Below are positions 35,649 through 44,347 of a stretch of 64,000 nt of DNA, in pieces (within the stretch, counting starts at the first letter, position 1; each line of letters begins with the position of its first letter). Source of the stretch: Xanthomonas sp. NCPPB 1128 (lineage in GTDB: Bacteria; Pseudomonadota; Gammaproteobacteria; Xanthomonadales; Xanthomonadaceae); contig NZ_LFME01000001.1 in NCBI RefSeq assembly GCF_001043115.1, positions 310,001-374,000 of the forward strand, read 5' to 3'. The notes beneath the pieces were generated by a model. That model saw only the letters and a list, made by a program, of their open reading frames with translations, was not told the origin of the DNA and did not search any database. The position numbers and the translations under genes were made by a program.

Positions 35649-38162
35649 ATGTCGCCCCCTGCTGTCGCCGCTTCGCTTGAATCCGCTGTAGATCCCGCGC
35701 TCGCCGCCGCCACTGTCGTGCACAAGTTCGGCGGCACCTCGGTGGCCGATGCCGAACGCTATCGCCATGTGGCGCAACTGCTGCTGGCGCGCCCGGAACG
35801 TCTCCAGGTCACCGTCGTCTCGGCGATGAAGGGCGTCACCGATGCCTTGATCGGCCTGGCCGAGCTCGCTGCGCGCGGCCACGGCGACTGGCGCGAGCGC
35901 TGGCACGAGACCCGCGCCCGCCATCGCGCCGCGGCGGTGGCCCTGCTCGGCGAGCATGCCGGCTCCACGGTGGAATGGCTGGACGCGCGCTTCGAACACT
36001 TGGCCGAGATCCTTGCCGCACTTGCGGTGATCGGCGAGTTGCCGCGCGAAGTGCTGGACCGCGTGCAGGGGCTGGGCGAGGTGTATTCGGCGCAGCTGCT
36101 CGGCGACCACCTGCGTGCGCTGGGCGAGGACTGCGCGGTGCTGGACGCGCGCGAGGTGCTGGTGGTCGACCGCGGCGAATTGGGCGTGGACGTGGACTGG
36201 TCCGCCAGCGCGCAGCGCCTGGCGCAATGGCGCGCGGAGCATCCGCAGCAACGCATCGTGGTCACCGGCTTCGTCGCCCGCGACCGCGCCGGCCGCATCA
36301 CCACCCTCGGCCGCAACGGCAGCGACTACTCCGGCGCGATCTTCGCCGCGCTGTTCGACGCCGCCGAGCTGCACATCTGGACCGACGTCGACGGCGTGCT
36401 CTCGGCCGACCCGCGGGTGGTGCCCGAAGCGGTGCAACTGGAGACGCTCAGCTACGACGAGGCTTGCGAACTGGCGTACTTCGGCGCCAAGGTGGTGCAC
36501 CCGCAGACCATGTCGCCGGCGATCGAGCGCGGCCTGCCGATCATCATCCGCAACACCTTCCAGCCCGAGCATCCGGGCACCCGCATCACCGCCAGCAGCG
36601 CCACCAGCGGGCCGATCAAGGGGCTGACGCTGAGCCCGGATCTGGCCGTGCTCAACCTCGAAGGCACCGGCCTGATCGGCGTGCCCGGCACCGCCGAGCG
36701 CGTGTTCGCCGCGCTGCGCAATGCGCGGGTGTCGGTGGTGATGATTTCGCAGGGCTCGTCCGAACATTCCATCTGCTGCGTGGTGCGGCAGAACGAGGCC
36801 GAGCGCGCCCGCGACGCGGTGCTCTCGGCCTTCGCCCACGAGCTGGTGGTGGGCCAGGTGCAGCGCGTGCAGCTGACCACCGGCATCAGCGTGCTGGCCG
36901 CGGTCGGCGACGGCATGGCCGGGCAGCCCGGCGTGGCCGCGCGCCTGTTCGAGTCGCTGGGCCGCGCCCAGGTCAACATCCTGGCGATCGCGCAGGGCTC
37001 GTCCGAGCGCAACATCTCGGTGGCCATCGACAGCGCGCATGCGACCAAGGCGCTGCGCGCCGCACATGCCGGCTTCTGGCTGTCGCCGCAGACCTTCTCG
37101 GTCGGCGTGATCGGGCCGGGCAACGTCGGCGCGGCGCTGCTGGACCAGTTGCGTGCGGCGCAGCCGCAGCTGCTGGCCAAGGCCAACCTCGACCTGCGCC
37201 TGCGCGCGGTGGCCTCGCGCAGCACGATGCGCCTGGAGCCGCGTGCCTTCGCCGGCGACTGGCGGCAGGCGCTGGCGGCCGGACAGCAGCCGACCGATCT
37301 GGACGCGTTCACTGCGCACCTGTTGTCGGCGCATCTGCCGCATGCGGTGATCATCGACTGCAGCGGCAGCGCCGACGTCGCCGACCGCTACGCCGGCTGG
37401 CTGGCCGCCGGCATCCATGTGGTGACCCCGAACAAGCAGGCCGGCGCCGGGCCGTTGCCGCGCTTCCACGCCATCCGCGCCGCGGCCGCCGCCAGCGGCG
37501 CGCGCTTCCGCTACGAGGCCACGGTCGGCGCCGGCCTGCCGGTGATCACCACCTTGCGCGACCTGGTCGATACCGGCGACGCCGTCACCGCGATCGAAGG
37601 CATCTTCTCCGGCACCCTGGCCTGGTTGTTCAACAAGTACGACGGCAGCGTGCCGTTCGCGCAACTGGTCGCCGAGGCGCGCGGCATGGGCTACACCGAA
37701 CCGGACCCGCGCGACGACCTGTCCGGTACCGACGTGGCGCGCAAGCTGGTGATCCTGGCGCGCGAGGCCGGGCACGAACTGAGCCTGGAGGACGTGGCGG
37801 TGGAAAGCCTGGTGCCGGAAGCGCTGCGCCAGGCCAGCGTGGACGATTTCATGGCGCGCCTGCACGAAGTCGATGCCGCCTTCGCGCAACGCCTGCAGGC
37901 GGCCAAGGCGCGCGGCTGCGTGCTGCGCTACGTGGCGCGGCTGGTGCCGGGGCATGCGCCCAGCGTCGGCCTGGTGGAGCTGCCGGCCGACCATGCCTTC
38001 GCCAACCTGCGCCTCACCGACAACGTGGTGCAGTTCACCACCCGCCGCTACTGCGCCAATCCTCTGGTGGTGCAGGGGCCGGGCGCTGGCCCGGAAGTGA
38101 CCGCCGCCGGCGTGTTCGCCGACCTGCTGCGGGTGGCGGCGGGCGAGGGCGCGCGCCTGTGA
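35649..38162 (+). CDS. thrA: Bifunctional aspartokinase / homoserine dehydrogenase I
   Basis: Protein of 837 residues carrying the first and third steps from aspartate to threonine. The aspartokinase domain (about 22-310) starts with [16 protein letters not shown] and has [14 protein letters not shown] and [12 protein letters not shown]. Two ACT regulatory domains follow (about 330-480; [41 protein letters not shown]). The homoserine dehydrogenase domain (about 485-837) has [52 protein letters not shown] and the catalytic Asp/Lys region [20 protein letters not shown]. The ATG at 35649 follows GAGGTCTCCC. Feedback by threonine is expected for the family. Confidence 0.95.
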   Translation: MSPPAVAASLESAVDPALAAATVVHKFGGTSVADAERYRHVAQLLLARPERLQVTVVSAMKGVTDALIGLAELAARGHGDWRERWHETRARHRAAAVALLGEHAGSTVEWLDARFEHLAEILAALAVIGELPREVLDRVQGLGEVYSAQLLGDHLRALGEDCAVLDAREVLVVDRGELGVDVDWSASAQRLAQWRAEHPQQRIVVTGFVARDRAGRITTLGRNGSDYSGAIFAALFDAAELHIWTDVDGVLSADPRVVPEAVQLETLSYDEACELAYFGAKVVHPQTMSPAIERGLPIIIRNTFQPEHPGTRITASSATSGPIKGLTLSPDLAVLNLEGTGLIGVPGTAERVFAALRNARVSVVMISQGSSEHSICCVVRQNEAERARDAVLSAFAHELVVGQVQRVQLTTGISVLAAVGDGMAGQPGVAARLFESLGRAQVNILAIAQGSSERNISVAIDSAHATKALRAAHAGFWLSPQTFSVGVIGPGNVGAALLDQLRAAQPQLLAKANLDLRLRAVASRSTMRLEPRAFAGDWRQALAAGQQPTDLDAFTAHLLSAHLPHAVIIDCSGSADVADRYAGWLAAGIHVVTPNKQAGAGPLPRFHAIRAAAAASGARFRYEATVGAGLPVITTLRDLVDTGDAVTAIEGIFSGTLAWLFNKYDGSVPFAQLVAEARGMGYTEPDPRDDLSGTDVARKLVILAREAGHELSLEDVAVESLVPEALRQASVDDFMARLHEVDAAFAQRLQAAKARGCVLRYVARLVPGHAPSVGLVELPADHAFANLRLTDNVVQFTTRRYCANPLVVQGPGAGPEVTAAGVFADLLRVAAGEGARL

Positions 38163-39127
38163 GCCGGATGCAGACGCTGCCGGCCGCTGCTATCGGCACC
38201 GCCGCGCTGCCGGCGCAGGCACGTGCGTTCGCACCGGCCTCGGTGGCCAACGTGGCGGTGGGCTTCGACCTGCTGGGCTATGCAGTGGAGGGCGTCGGCG
38301 ACACGGTGACGGTGCGCCGCATCGATGCGCCCGAGGTGCGCATCGTCGCGATCCGCGGCACCACCGTGGCCTTGCCGCTGGAGGCCGCGCGCAACACCGC
38401 CGGCGCCGCCCTGATGTCGCTGCGCGAGGCCTTGGCGCTGCCGTTCGGCTTCGAACTGGAGATCGACAAGGGCATCCCGCTCAGCTCCGGCATGGGCGGC
38501 TCGGCCGCGTCGTGCGTGGCCGCGCTGGTGGCGGCCAACGCCTTGCTCGAGGCGCCGCTGTCGCGCGATCAGCTGTATCGCTACGCGCTGGACGGCGAGG
38601 CGGTGGCCAGTGGCAGCCGCCATGGCGACAATCTCGGGCCGATGCTGCTCGGCGGGCTGGTGCTGTCGACCCTGGAGCGGATGGTGCCGGTACCGGTGCC
38701 GAGCGGCTGGCACAGCCTGCTGGTGCATCCGGACGCGACGTTGGAGACCCGCCACGCGCGCGCGGCGCTGGCCGGCGAGTACCGGCTTGGCGAGTTCGTG
38801 GCGCAGAGCGCGAACCTGGCATTGGTGCTGGCGGGCTGCCATGCCGGCGATGAGGCACTGGTACGCGCCGGCTTGCGCGACGTGCTGATCGAGCCACGGC
38901 GCGCGCCGCTGATTGTCGGCTTCGACGCGGCCAAGGCGGCGGCGCTGGCCGCGGGGGCGATGGGTGCGGGCATTTCCGGCGCCGGCCCGAGCGTATTCGC
39001 CTGGTTCGCCAGCCGTGCCGAGGCCGAGGCCGCGGCCCCGGCGGTCCAGGCGGCCTTCGCTGATGTCGGTTTTGGCAGCCAGCACTGGGTGTCGCCGTTG
39101 CAGTGTCCGGGCGCGACGTTGCTGTAG
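38159..39127 (+). CDS. thrB: Homoserine kinase
   Basis: GHMP kinase of about 322 residues that phosphorylates homoserine for threonine synthase. Seen: [20 protein letters not shown] near residue 25, the ATP-binding loop [19 protein letters not shown] near residue 105, [15 protein letters not shown] near residue 160 and [17 protein letters not shown] near residue 270. The GTG at 38159 overlaps the thrA stop (GTGA); ATG 38168 in the same frame is the alternative. Cotranscribed with thrA. Confidence 0.93.
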   Translation: MSRMQTLPAAAIGTAALPAQARAFAPASVANVAVGFDLLGYAVEGVGDTVTVRRIDAPEVRIVAIRGTTVALPLEAARNTAGAALMSLREALALPFGFELEIDKGIPLSSGMGGSAASCVAALVAANALLEAPLSRDQLYRYALDGEAVASGSRHGDNLGPMLLGGLVLSTLERMVPVPVPSGWHSLLVHPDATLETRHARAALAGEYRLGEFVAQSANLALVLAGCHAGDEALVRAGLRDVLIEPRRAPLIVGFDAAKAAALAAGAMGAGISGAGPSVFAWFASRAEAEAAAPAVQAAFADVGFGSQHWVSPLQCPGATLL

Positions 39128-39504
39128 TGGAGTGTTGGCGCGGCGCGTCGACGCCTTTGTTGTTGTCGTTACTGCCGCTGCCGCTATTGTTGCTGTTGCT
39201 GTTGCTGATTTCGAATCTGCTTTTGCTTTTGCTGTCGCAGTAGCTGTTGTCGTTGCTGTTGCTCTGGTCGTTGCTCTTGTTGTTGCTGTTGCTGTTGCCG
39301 TACCGGGTTCCCTTCCGAAGCGGCGGCCATCGCGGGGAAACACCCGAAGGGCGGCGTACATGGATGTACGCCGTCCGCGGCAGGGGCAGGATGCCCCTTC
39401 CGCGGATCCCCGTGATGGACGCGGACCCGGAGCGCGCAGCGCGGAGGGCGCGAAGGCAGGGCGCGCTTGACCAGCCTTCGGCTGTGGTAAAGCGCTTCTT
39501 TTGG

Positions 39505-39537
39505 TTACCTTTTCTTTGCGCGAGCAAAGAAAAGTAA
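39505..39537. repeat. TTTTCTTTGC/GCAAAGAAAA hairpin, left copy
   Basis: The arm TTACCTTTTCTTTGC pairs with GCAAAGAAAAGTAA (one extra C on the left arm), 4-base loop. Its sister copy is at 39715-39747 in the same composite element. Unlike its surroundings it is A/T-rich. Confidence 0.75.
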
Positions 39538-39586
39538 CTCGCCCGCAAGGGCGAAAGCCGTTGCTGTTGTTGTTGCTTAAGACCAT

Positions 39587-39653
39587 GTAGGAGCGGCTTC
39601 AGCCGCGACAGGTGCTCGTCCATCGGCTAGGTCGCGGTTGAAGCCGCTCCTAC
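39587..39653. repeat. GTAG-type REP inverted pair, centre of the composite element
   Basis: GTAGGAGCGGCTTCAGCCGC begins at 39587 and its inverted partner ends GCGGTTGAAGCCGCTCCTAC at 39653. It belongs to the same family as 11984-12058 and 44284-44347. Confidence 0.88.
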
Positions 39654-39714
39654 AAGTTCCGCTCGTCCGATAGGGAAAAAGCATCAGCAGCAACAGCTTT
39701 CGCCTGGCGGCGAG

Positions 39715-39747
39715 TCACTTTTCTTTGCTTGTGCAAAGAAAAGTAAC
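39715..39747. repeat. TTTTCTTTGC/GCAAAGAAAA hairpin, right copy
   Basis: TCACTTTTCTTTGC (39715-39728) pairs with GCAAAGAAAAGTAAC (39733-39747). It is the mirror partner of the hairpin at 39505-39537 about the central REP. Confidence 0.75.
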
Positions 39748-40031
39748 CAAAAGAAAGCACACCCCGCAGCGCGCCCTCCGCGCTACGCGCTCCGGGTCCG
39801 CAGCCACGACGGGCATTTTTCGACGGCACATCCATGTGCCGGCGAAAAACGACGCGCATCCTGCGCGTCGCCCTTCGGGTACTCGCCCGCCGCGGCTGCC
39901 GCGCCGAGGGGGCCCCGGGTGAAGCAGAAGCGCAACAGCGAAAGCAACAGCAACAGCTAGAGCAACAGCCAAAGCAACAGCCAAAGCCGAGAATGCCAGT
40001 GCGACCGAATTCCCCTGCCACCGGAACCAAC

Positions 40032-41333
40032 ATGAACTTCATCTCCACCCGTCACGCCGCACCCCCCGTCTCGCTCAGCCAGGCCATCGCTGCCGGCCTC
40101 GCCCCCGATGGTGGCCTGTACGTGCCCGAGCGCATGCCCGCCGCCCGCGACCTGCGTGCCGGCGCCAGCCTCGCCGAGACCGCCGCGGAGCTGCTGGCGC
40201 CGTTCTTCGCCGGCGATGCACTGGCCACGGAACTGCCCGCGATCTGCGCCGAAGCCTTCGACTTTGCCGCACCGCTGCAGCCGCTGGCCACGCCCGGCGA
40301 CCATGCGCTGGAGCTGTTCCACGGCCCGACCGCGGCGTTCAAGGACTTCGGCGCGCGCTTCCTGGCCGCCTGCCTGGCGCGGCTGCGGCGCGATGCGGCG
40401 ACCCCGCTGACCATCCTGGTCGCCACCTCCGGCGATACCGGCGCCGCGGTCGCGGCGGCGTTCCATCGCCAGCCCGGATTGCGCGTGGTGGTGCTGTATC
40501 CGGACGGGCGCGTGTCGCCGCGCCAGGCGCATCAGCTGGGCTGCTTCGGCGACAACATCCATGCGCTGCGCGTGGCTGGCTCCTTCGACGACTGCCAGAC
40601 GCTGGTCAAGCAGGCGCTGAACGACGCCGACCTGCAGGCGCAGGCACCGTTGAGTTCGGCCAACAGCATCAGCCTGGGGCGCCTGCTGCCGCAGATGAGC
40701 TACTACGCGCACGCAGCACTGCAGCACCATGCCGCGCATGCGCAGCCGCTGAATCTGGTGGTGCCCACCGGCAACCTGGGCAATGCGCTGGCCGCGATCC
40801 TGGCGCGTGCGCTGGGCGTGCCGCTGGGCCGGATCGTGCTGGCGACCAATGCCAACCGCGTGCTGCCGGACTTCTTCGCCGGCGCGGACTACGCGCCGCA
40901 GCCCAGCGTGGCGACCCTGGCCAATGCGATGGACGTCGGCGCGCCGAGCAACGTCGAGCGCCTGCGCTGGCTGTACCAGGGCGACGACGCCACCTTGCGC
41001 ACCCAGTTCCAGGCGTACTCGGTGGACGATGCGCAGATCCGCCAGACCATCGGCGAGCGGTTCCGCCGCTACGGCGAGGTGCATTGCCCGCATACCGCCA
41101 CCGCGCTGCACGTGCTGCAGCAACTGCGCGCCGAGGGCGCCGAGGCCGATGCCGGCGACTGGGCGGTGGCGGCGACCGCGCATCCGGCCAAGTTCGAAGG
41201 GGTGGTGGAGCCGCTGATCGGGCAGCCGGTGCCGGTGCCGCCGGCCCTGGCGGCGCTGCTGCAGCGGCCGGCGCAGGCCGAGCCGATCGCGCCGGACTAC
41301 GCGGCCCTGCGCGCGCGCCTGCTCGCTGGTTGA
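40032..41333 (+). CDS. thrC: Threonine synthase
   Basis: PLP enzyme of 433 residues that converts O-phosphohomoserine to threonine. Seen: MNFISTRHAAPPVSLSQAI at the N-terminus, ELFHGPTAAFKDFGARFLAA near residue 95 with the PLP Lys, VATSGDTGAAVAAAFH near residue 133, SANSISLGRLLPQM near residue 210 and VPTGNLGNALAAILA near residue 245. Homology begins at ATG 40032; the open frame upstream runs through the low-complexity repeat and is not coding. It is separated from thrAB by the 0.9 kb composite element, so it may need its own promoter or rely on read-through. Confidence 0.95.
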   Translation: MNFISTRHAAPPVSLSQAIAAGLAPDGGLYVPERMPAARDLRAGASLAETAAELLAPFFAGDALATELPAICAEAFDFAAPLQPLATPGDHALELFHGPTAAFKDFGARFLAACLARLRRDAATPLTILVATSGDTGAAVAAAFHRQPGLRVVVLYPDGRVSPRQAHQLGCFGDNIHALRVAGSFDDCQTLVKQALNDADLQAQAPLSSANSISLGRLLPQMSYYAHAALQHHAAHAQPLNLVVPTGNLGNALAAILARALGVPLGRIVLATNANRVLPDFFAGADYAPQPSVATLANAMDVGAPSNVERLRWLYQGDDATLRTQFQAYSVDDAQIRQTIGERFRRYGEVHCPHTATALHVLQQLRAEGAEADAGDWAVAATAHPAKFEGVVEPLIGQPVPVPPALAALLQRPAQAEPIAPDYAALRARLLAG

Positions 41334-41367
41334 GTGGGGCGCGGGCGGCGGCTGCGCACCTGCCGGC

Positions 41368-41682
41368 TCAATCGGTGGGCTGCAGCCGCTGCCAGGCGGC
41401 CAGGACGATGCCGCGCACCTGCAGCCAGTCCAGGCGCGAGCGCGGATGGTCGCGCAGGAACACGTCGCGCAGTTGCGCGACCACGTCCTCCACGCGCTGG
41501 CCGTGGTACTTGAGGTAGGCGTCGTAGGCCAGCTTGAGCGCCGGCTCGTAGTCGTGGAACGTGTAACCGGGCTGATGGAATGGGCTGTGTGCGAAATGCG
41601 CCTTCCAGAACTCCAGTTCGCGCTCGCGGTCAAGCATCACGCAGGCGCGCGAGGCGTGTTGCATCTCGATGGCGACGGCCAT
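41368..41682 (-). CDS. Small conserved-looking protein of unknown function
   Basis: 104 residues, soluble, rich in aromatic and charged residues (LEFWKAHFAHSPFHQPGYTF, YEPALKLAYDAYLKYHGQ, LRDHPRSRLDWLQVRGIVLAAWQRL). It looks like a real helical protein, but I do not recognise a family. The ATG at 41682 (MAVAIEMQ) is preferred over 41715 because the upstream residues are low complexity and GGAGGGCCACT precedes it. It is convergent with thrC and downstream of the FNR-type gene on the same strand, with a 300-base gap. Confidence 0.65.
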   Translation of the reverse strand: MAVAIEMQHASRACVMLDRERELEFWKAHFAHSPFHQPGYTFHDYEPALKLAYDAYLKYHGQRVEDVVAQLRDVFLRDHPRSRLDWLQVRGIVLAAWQRLQPTD

Positions 41683-41869
41683 AGTGGCCCTCCGAGTGGT
41701 CCCCCCCACCGGCACCGCGGCGGCGCCGCAGGTGTCTTGCGCACGCAGTCTATGCCGCTCGGCCGCCGCCGCCGCGAAGGCCGGCTGAAGCGTTCAGAGG
41801 TGGCGCGGCGGCAGTGCTGCACGCGGCAGCAGACAGGCGATCGGTCGGCCGCCAGCGGGCACAACGCGG

Positions 41870-41915
41870 TTGTCCACACGCGATGTGGAGCGTTCCTCTG
41901 GAATCCTGTGGATAA
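41870..41915. other. Pair of DnaA-box-like 9-mers
   Basis: TTGTCCACA (41870-41878, plus strand) and TTATCCACA (41907-41915, minus strand) lie 28 bases apart in inverted orientation in the gap between the small unknown gene and the FNR-type gene. The second is a perfect DnaA box. CCACA-CGCGA-TGTGG also forms a small palindrome. This could be chance or a DnaA-titrating or regulatory site; there is no dnaA, dnaN or gyrB context for an origin. Confidence 0.3.
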
Positions 41916-41950
41916 GTGGCCGTGCGCCGCGTGGCGTCAGTGCCTGGGGT

Positions 41951-41975
41951 GGCGTGGCGAAAAAATCGCCACGCC
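41951..41975 (-). terminator. Hairpin downstream of the FNR-type gene
   Basis: GGCGTGGCGA (41951-41960) is exactly complementary to TCGCCACGCC (41966-41975) around a 5-base A loop, immediately after the FNR-type stop. On the minus-strand RNA the loop is U-rich but no U-tract follows the stem. Confidence 0.45.
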
Positions 41976-41982
41976 GGTCCGC

Positions 41983-42738
41983 TCAGTCTTCGTCGGACGC
42001 CAGCCGATGCAGCGCGGCGAAGTCGCGGATCTCCACCACATGCAGTTGCGGCAGCGCGATCAGGCCTTGCTGGCGCAACTTGGTGAAGGTGCGGCTGACC
42101 GTCTCCATGGTCAGGCCGAGATGGTCGGCGATGTCGCCGCGGCCCATCGGCAGCACCACCTTGTTGCCGGCGTCGCCCTGGCGCGCGGCGCGGGCAGCGA
42201 GCTTGAGCAGGAAATCGGCCAGTTTCTCCGCCGGCTGCAGTCGCGCCAGCGACAGCGCCGCGTCCTGTGCCGCGTCCAGTTCCAGGCAGGCGCGCTGCAG
42301 CAGCTTGCGCTCCAGGTGCGGGAACTGGGTGCGCAACTGCTGCATCTGCGCCACCGACACCCGGCACACCCGGCTGTCGGCGATGGCTTCGATGTCGTGG
42401 CGGTGCCTGGCCGATTCGCTCAGGCCCACGTAGTCGCCGGGCAGCACGAAACCGGCCACCTGGCGACGGCCGTCGGCGAGGGTGCGGACCAGGCGCAGCG
42501 CACCGGCGGTGACGGTATAGACCGCCTGCCGCGCCTCGCCGGTACGCGCCAGGGTAGCGCCGGCGGAGTAGGTCAGCGAAGTGGTGACCCGCTCCAGCGC
42601 CTGCACCTCGTCGCAGGCCAGCGCCGAACAGATCGCCAGGTGGCGGACCGCGCAATGCAGGCATTCGTTGCCGTGCGGCGCGCGCGGGGCGGCCGGTTCG
42701 GCGTAGGGCAGGGCGAATCCGGAAGGAGGCCTGTTCAT
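41983..42738 (-). CDS. FNR/CRP-family oxygen-sensing regulator
   Basis: Transcription factor of 251 residues. N-terminal cysteines C26, C29 and C37 (ECLHCAVRHLAIC, spacing C-x2-C-x7-C), plus C125 (DSRVCRV), can ligate a [4Fe-4S] cluster as in FNR, whose own spacing is C-x2-C-x5-C. The cyclic-nucleotide-fold sensor domain (about 45-160) is followed by a helix-turn-helix with GRGDIADHLGLTMETVSRTF. This keeps E-x2-SR, the FNR DNA-reading residues for TTGAT-N4-ATCAA sites. It is divergent from hisS. Distinct from Clp, which lacks the cysteines. Confidence 0.88.
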   Translation of the reverse strand: MNRPPSGFALPYAEPAAPRAPHGNECLHCAVRHLAICSALACDEVQALERVTTSLTYSAGATLARTGEARQAVYTVTAGALRLVRTLADGRRQVAGFVLPGDYVGLSESARHRHDIEAIADSRVCRVSVAQMQQLRTQFPHLERKLLQRACLELDAAQDAALSLARLQPAEKLADFLLKLAARAARQGDAGNKVVLPMGRGDIADHLGLTMETVSRTFTKLRQQGLIALPQLHVVEIRDFAALHRLASDED

Positions 42739-42849
42739 GGGCGTGGCAGCGGCTTCGGCACCGGCGAATGATACGCCGATGCGGCCGGGCGTGGCCGGTG
42801 CGGCTAGAATTGGCGTCCCGCTCGCCCCCGAATCGCAGGAGTTCCGCAC

Positions 42850-44250
42850 GTGATCAAGCCCCGTACGCCGCCCGGCATCATGGAATTGCTGCCGCGCGAG
42901 CAGATCGCGTTCCAGCGCATGCTGGACGTCATCCGCCGCAACTACGAGCGGTTCGGGTTCCTGCCGGTGGAAACGCCGGTGTTCGAGTTGTCCGACGTAC
43001 TGCTGACCAAGTCCGGCGGCGAGACCGAGCGCCAGGTGTACTTCGTGCAATCCACCGGCGCGCTGGCCAATGCCGCCGCCGAGGGCGGCGAGGGCGGGCT
43101 GCCGGAGCTGGCGCTGCGCTTCGACCTGACCGTGCCGCTGGCCCGCTACGTGGCCGAGCACGAGCACGAGCTGAGCTTCCCGTTCCGCCGCTACCAGATG
43201 CAGCGCGTGTACCGCGGCGAGCGCGCCCAGCGCGGCCGCTTCCGCGAGTTCTACCAGTGCGACATCGACGTGATCGGCAAGGACGCGCTGAGCATCCGCT
43301 ACGACGCCGAGGTGCTGGCGGTGATCCACGCGGTGTTTGCCGAACTGGGCATCGGCGACTTCGCCGTGCAGTTGAACAACCGCAAGCTGATGCGCGGCTT
43401 CTTCGAGAGCCTGGGCGTGGCCGAGGGCGAGCGCCAGCTCGCGGTGCTGCGCGAGGTCGACAAGCTGGACAAGCGCGGCGCCGACTACGTGCGCGAGACG
43501 CTGGCCGGCGAAGGCTTCGGCATCCCGGCCGAGCAGGTGCAGCGCATCCTCGACTTCGTCGCGGTGCGCTCCAGCGGCCACGACGATGCGCTGGCACGGC
43601 TGCAGGCGCTGGAAGCCGATGCGGCGTCCAGTGCGATCCTGCGCGAGGGCGTGGCCGAGCTGCGCGAGGTGCTGGCCCTGGTCAAGGCGCTGGGCGTGCC
43701 GGAGACCGCGTACTGCCTCAACTTCTCCATCGCCCGCGGCCTGGACTACTACACCGGCACCGTCTACGAGACCCTGCTGACCGACTACCCGCAGATCGGC
43801 TCGATCTGTTCGGGCGGGCGCTACGAGGACCTGGCCAGCCACTACAGCAAGTCCAAGCTGCCCGGCGTGGGCATCTCCATCGGCTTGACCCGGCTGTTCT
43901 GGCAGCTGCGCGAGGCCGGGCTGATCGACGGCATCGCCTCCAGCAGCGTGCAGGCGATGGTGGCGCTGATGGACGAGGCCAAGCTGGACGACGCGCTGGA
44001 CATCGCGCGGCGCCTGCGTGCCGGCGGCATCAACACCGAAGTGCAGATGGAGCCGAAGAAGATCGGCAAGCAGTTCCAGTACGCGGCCCGCGCCGGCATC
44101 CGCTTCGTGGTGCTGGCCGGCGACGACGAACTGGCGCGCGGCGTGGTCGCGGTCAAGGACCTGCTGCGCGAACAGCAGTTCGAGGTCGCCCGCGACGAAC
44201 TGGCCAGTACCCTGCAGGTGGAACTGGAGCAGGCCAAGGTGATGGCCTGA
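42850..44250 (+). CDS. hisS: Histidyl-tRNA synthetase
   Basis: Class II aminoacyl-tRNA synthetase of 466 residues that charges tRNA-His. Seen: [20 protein letters not shown] (motif 1 region), [13 protein letters not shown] and [27 protein letters not shown] (motif 2, near residue 115; first and last parts shown separately in the sequence). [18 protein letters not shown] (His-A signature, near residue 290), GGRYEDL and [13 protein letters not shown] (motif 3) follow. The GTG at 42850 is chosen because CAGGAG lies 9 bases upstream and homology begins at once; no ATG is near. Confidence 0.95.
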   Translation: MIKPRTPPGIMELLPREQIAFQRMLDVIRRNYERFGFLPVETPVFELSDVLLTKSGGETERQVYFVQSTGALANAAAEGGEGGLPELALRFDLTVPLARYVAEHEHELSFPFRRYQMQRVYRGERAQRGRFREFYQCDIDVIGKDALSIRYDAEVLAVIHAVFAELGIGDFAVQLNNRKLMRGFFESLGVAEGERQLAVLREVDKLDKRGADYVRETLAGEGFGIPAEQVQRILDFVAVRSSGHDDALARLQALEADAASSAILREGVAELREVLALVKALGVPETAYCLNFSIARGLDYYTGTVYETLLTDYPQIGSICSGGRYEDLASHYSKSKLPGVGISIGLTRLFWQLREAGLIDGIASSSVQAMVALMDEAKLDDALDIARRLRAGGINTEVQMEPKKIGKQFQYAARAGIRFVVLAGDDELARGVVAVKDLLREQQFEVARDELASTLQVELEQAKVMA

Positions 44251-44283
44251 GCCGGTCGCGGCGGCCGGCGTGCAGGTGATGTC

Positions 44284-44347
44284 GTAGGAGCGGCTTCAGC
44301 CGCGACGCATCACCGGGAACGCCTGTCGCGGCTGAAGCCGCTCCTAC
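44284..44347. repeat. GTAG-type REP inverted pair
   Basis: GTAGGAGCGGCTTCAGCCGC (from 44284) and GCGGCTGAAGCCGCTCCTAC (to 44347) face each other. The rightmost CTA (44344-44346) reads as a TAG stop on the minus strand for the thioredoxin-like gene. Confidence 0.9.

Larger units (their letters stand above)
39150..39990. repeat. Composite inverted repeat element between thrB and thrC
   Basis: This 0.84 kb gene-free stretch is arranged as nested mirror-image parts. Outer arms are (GTTGCT)-rich on the left (39158-39300) and (AGCAAC)-rich on the right (39917-39988). Inside them lie two GC-rich stretches with shared words (for example CGGACCCGGAGCGCGCAGCG on the left and its complement near 39775-39800). 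Next come two near-identical hairpins (39505-39537 and 39715-39747) built of TTACTTTTCTTTGC and GCAAAGAAAAGTAAC. A GTAG REP pair sits in the centre (39587-39653). No transposase is present. Confidence 0.75.

Noticed and set aside
35589-37994. An 800-codon minus-strand open frame over thrA
   Set aside because: The plus strand carries all aspartokinase and homoserine dehydrogenase motifs; the antisense frame has none.
39128-39586. Open frames through the GTTGCT-rich stretch that could be read as a poly-Leu/Val protein
   Set aside because: The frame is created by a short repeat, has no ribosome binding site or conserved part, and is mirrored at the other side of the REP.
41870-41915. DnaA-like boxes as a replication origin
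   Set aside because: Only two boxes, no AT-rich unwinding region and none of dnaA, dnaN, recF or gyrB nearby.
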